Shown here: piece after piece, positions 62,885 through 64,000 of the stretch
Layout of the letters: every line of letters starts with the position of its first letter
How positions within the stretch are numbered: the stretch's first letter is position 1
Origin: Carya illinoinensis
Lineage: Eukaryota > Streptophyta > Magnoliopsida > Fagales > Juglandaceae
Assembly: GCF_018687715.1 (NCBI RefSeq)
Contig: NC_056756.1
Span: 36,738,480 to 36,802,479 of the forward strand
DNA: 64,000 nt
Direction: 5' to 3'
Made by a program: the position numbers and the translations under genes
Notes under the pieces: generated by a model
What the model was told of the DNA's origin: nothing
What the model saw: only the letters and a program-made list of their open reading frames with translations
Databases searched by the model: none

Positions 62885-64000
62885 AAATTCATATCAATTG
62901 AAGGAGAGAGAACATCATTTCATCATAAATCTATTTGTATATATTTATATATATATTATAGATACGGGTCCGACAGGTTATATCTCGAGCAAGCCAGGGC
63001 CCTATCAAGTTTCAAAATGCTGGCAGATGCCTCGCAACCTGCATCTGACAAGAAAGGGGCCCTACCTTGGGTTGGCAAGGTAGGATGCGAGGCATGGCCC
63101 CTAATCCAAGTTATACAATTTCATGACCATCCGACGTCCCTATCCAAATTATACAATTTCAGGAGTAAAAAGATTAACACACAGATTTCCCCCTATTAAG
63201 AAATTGGTAAAAAATATGAAATGTGGCCTAATGGTAAGATCAAAACTGATTATTTAAATTGTTAAAAAGTCATAGTTTGGGGTTAGAAGTTGACAGTTGA
63301 CAATTGTTATTAAAGTGTTTTTGTAAAATGTACCTACTCTGAGGCCTTTATATGTTGTGATTGTTGAGGGATTGAGGTGCAACTTTTTTACATTTTAACC
63401 TTTAAAAGCACATGGAGGGACTATACATTGCAACTAAAGTTTAAAATTTGAGTGTACATTGTCCAAATCGATGGCATTTAAAATACTGACTTTAAAATTG
63501 ACTGGACTCGGGAAGGCTTATTTAGAGGGTTTGAAAAAAAAACACTCATCTAAAGCCACACTAATAACTTGGAAATTCTAAGTCCGTGACATTAGGCAAT
63601 TGCCTAATTGGCCTAAGCATTGAGTCGGCGAAGTCTAGCCATTCAAAAAGGAAGCATAAATAAGACCAAACAGTTGACCATCTCTACCAAGAAAAATCTT
63701 AGGGTTAAAATTCTACTTTTCTAACAACCAACCATTATAACCTCAATTTATTTCAAGACAAGCATAAATCATAAGTATTACATACATGTTATAAGATTAT
63801 TCACGATGGAAGGTATATAAAAGAGATGCAAAAGTAGGTCATTTGTAAAACAGACTCTTGATGAATTGTCTGGCCATATTAAGATACAAAGAGGGGCTCT
63901 GGCTCCACTTTTCTTCTGATCCTGAAAAAGAAATTTAAGATCAATATTTCTTGTTTAGAATAAAGCAGTTCAAGATAGAGAAATGTGGAATTTTATCATT
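62885..64000. other. Unassigned right-edge sequence
   Basis: No gene is recognised. A short stretch near 62990-63110 carries inverted GC-rich words (CAGATGCCTCGCAACC against GGATGCGAGGCATGG, and AGGGCCCTA against GGGGCCCTA). The rest is AT-rich. Whatever lies here may continue beyond the window. Confidence 0.4.

Overview
The window looks like gene-poor, transposon-rich nuclear DNA of a dicot tree. Introns are plant-like (GT...AG), the sequence is AT-rich with many GA/CT microsatellites, and nearly everything recognisable is a plant transposable element. Short AT-rich elements of the 'gatgagatgagat ... aaacagcccc' type suggest Fagales, perhaps the walnut/hickory family. That is recalled, not tested. 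No rRNA, tRNA or CRISPR array was recognised.

Only two host genes are clearly visible. At the left edge (65-409, minus) is a complete single-exon CLE signalling-peptide precursor ending in the dodecapeptide RIIHTGPNPLHN (CLE16/CLE17 type). At about 40.37-40.63 kb (plus) is a WUSCHEL-related homeodomain (WOX) exon whose frame is broken by about 4 extra bases. A third, unidentified coding fragment at about 60.8-61.8 kb is split by a hAT-like insertion.

Layout. 0-3.8 kb: CLE gene and AT-rich spacer with MITE remnants. 3.8-9.1 kb: compound microsatellite, a decayed minus-strand Ty1/copia remnant, and a solo LTR (5786-7744) with a 5-bp target duplication. 9.1-18.1 kb: two decayed CACTA elements, A ending at 11810 and B at 11825-18074; B carries a second solo LTR of the same family (13417-15480). 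18,408-39,853: a 21.4-kb CACTA (En/Spm) transposon, C, with matching terminal inverted repeats, a GGT target duplication, an open three-exon TNPD transposase gene (1147 aa), an open six-exon TNPA-like gene (455 aa) and a strongly structured right subterminal region. 39.9-41.5 kb: the WOX exon. 41.5-60.9 kb: nested LTR retrotransposons, namely a complete but decayed 6.1-kb copia element (43080-49191) with a 5'-truncated LINE inside its integrase, followed by decayed Ty3/gypsy pol, a MITE in that pol, and long LTR-like sequence. 60.9-64 kb: a 719-bp non-autonomous hAT-like element and unassigned repeats.

How the parts work together: in element C, TNPD is expected to cut at the CACTA ends, and the TNPA-like protein to bind the subterminal GCTG/CAGC motifs. 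Both reading frames are open, so C could be a recently active, possibly autonomous element. It lies about 0.5 kb upstream of the damaged WOX exon. All family calls were made by eye from conserved motifs, and exon joins were inferred from splice consensus and phase; no search was run.
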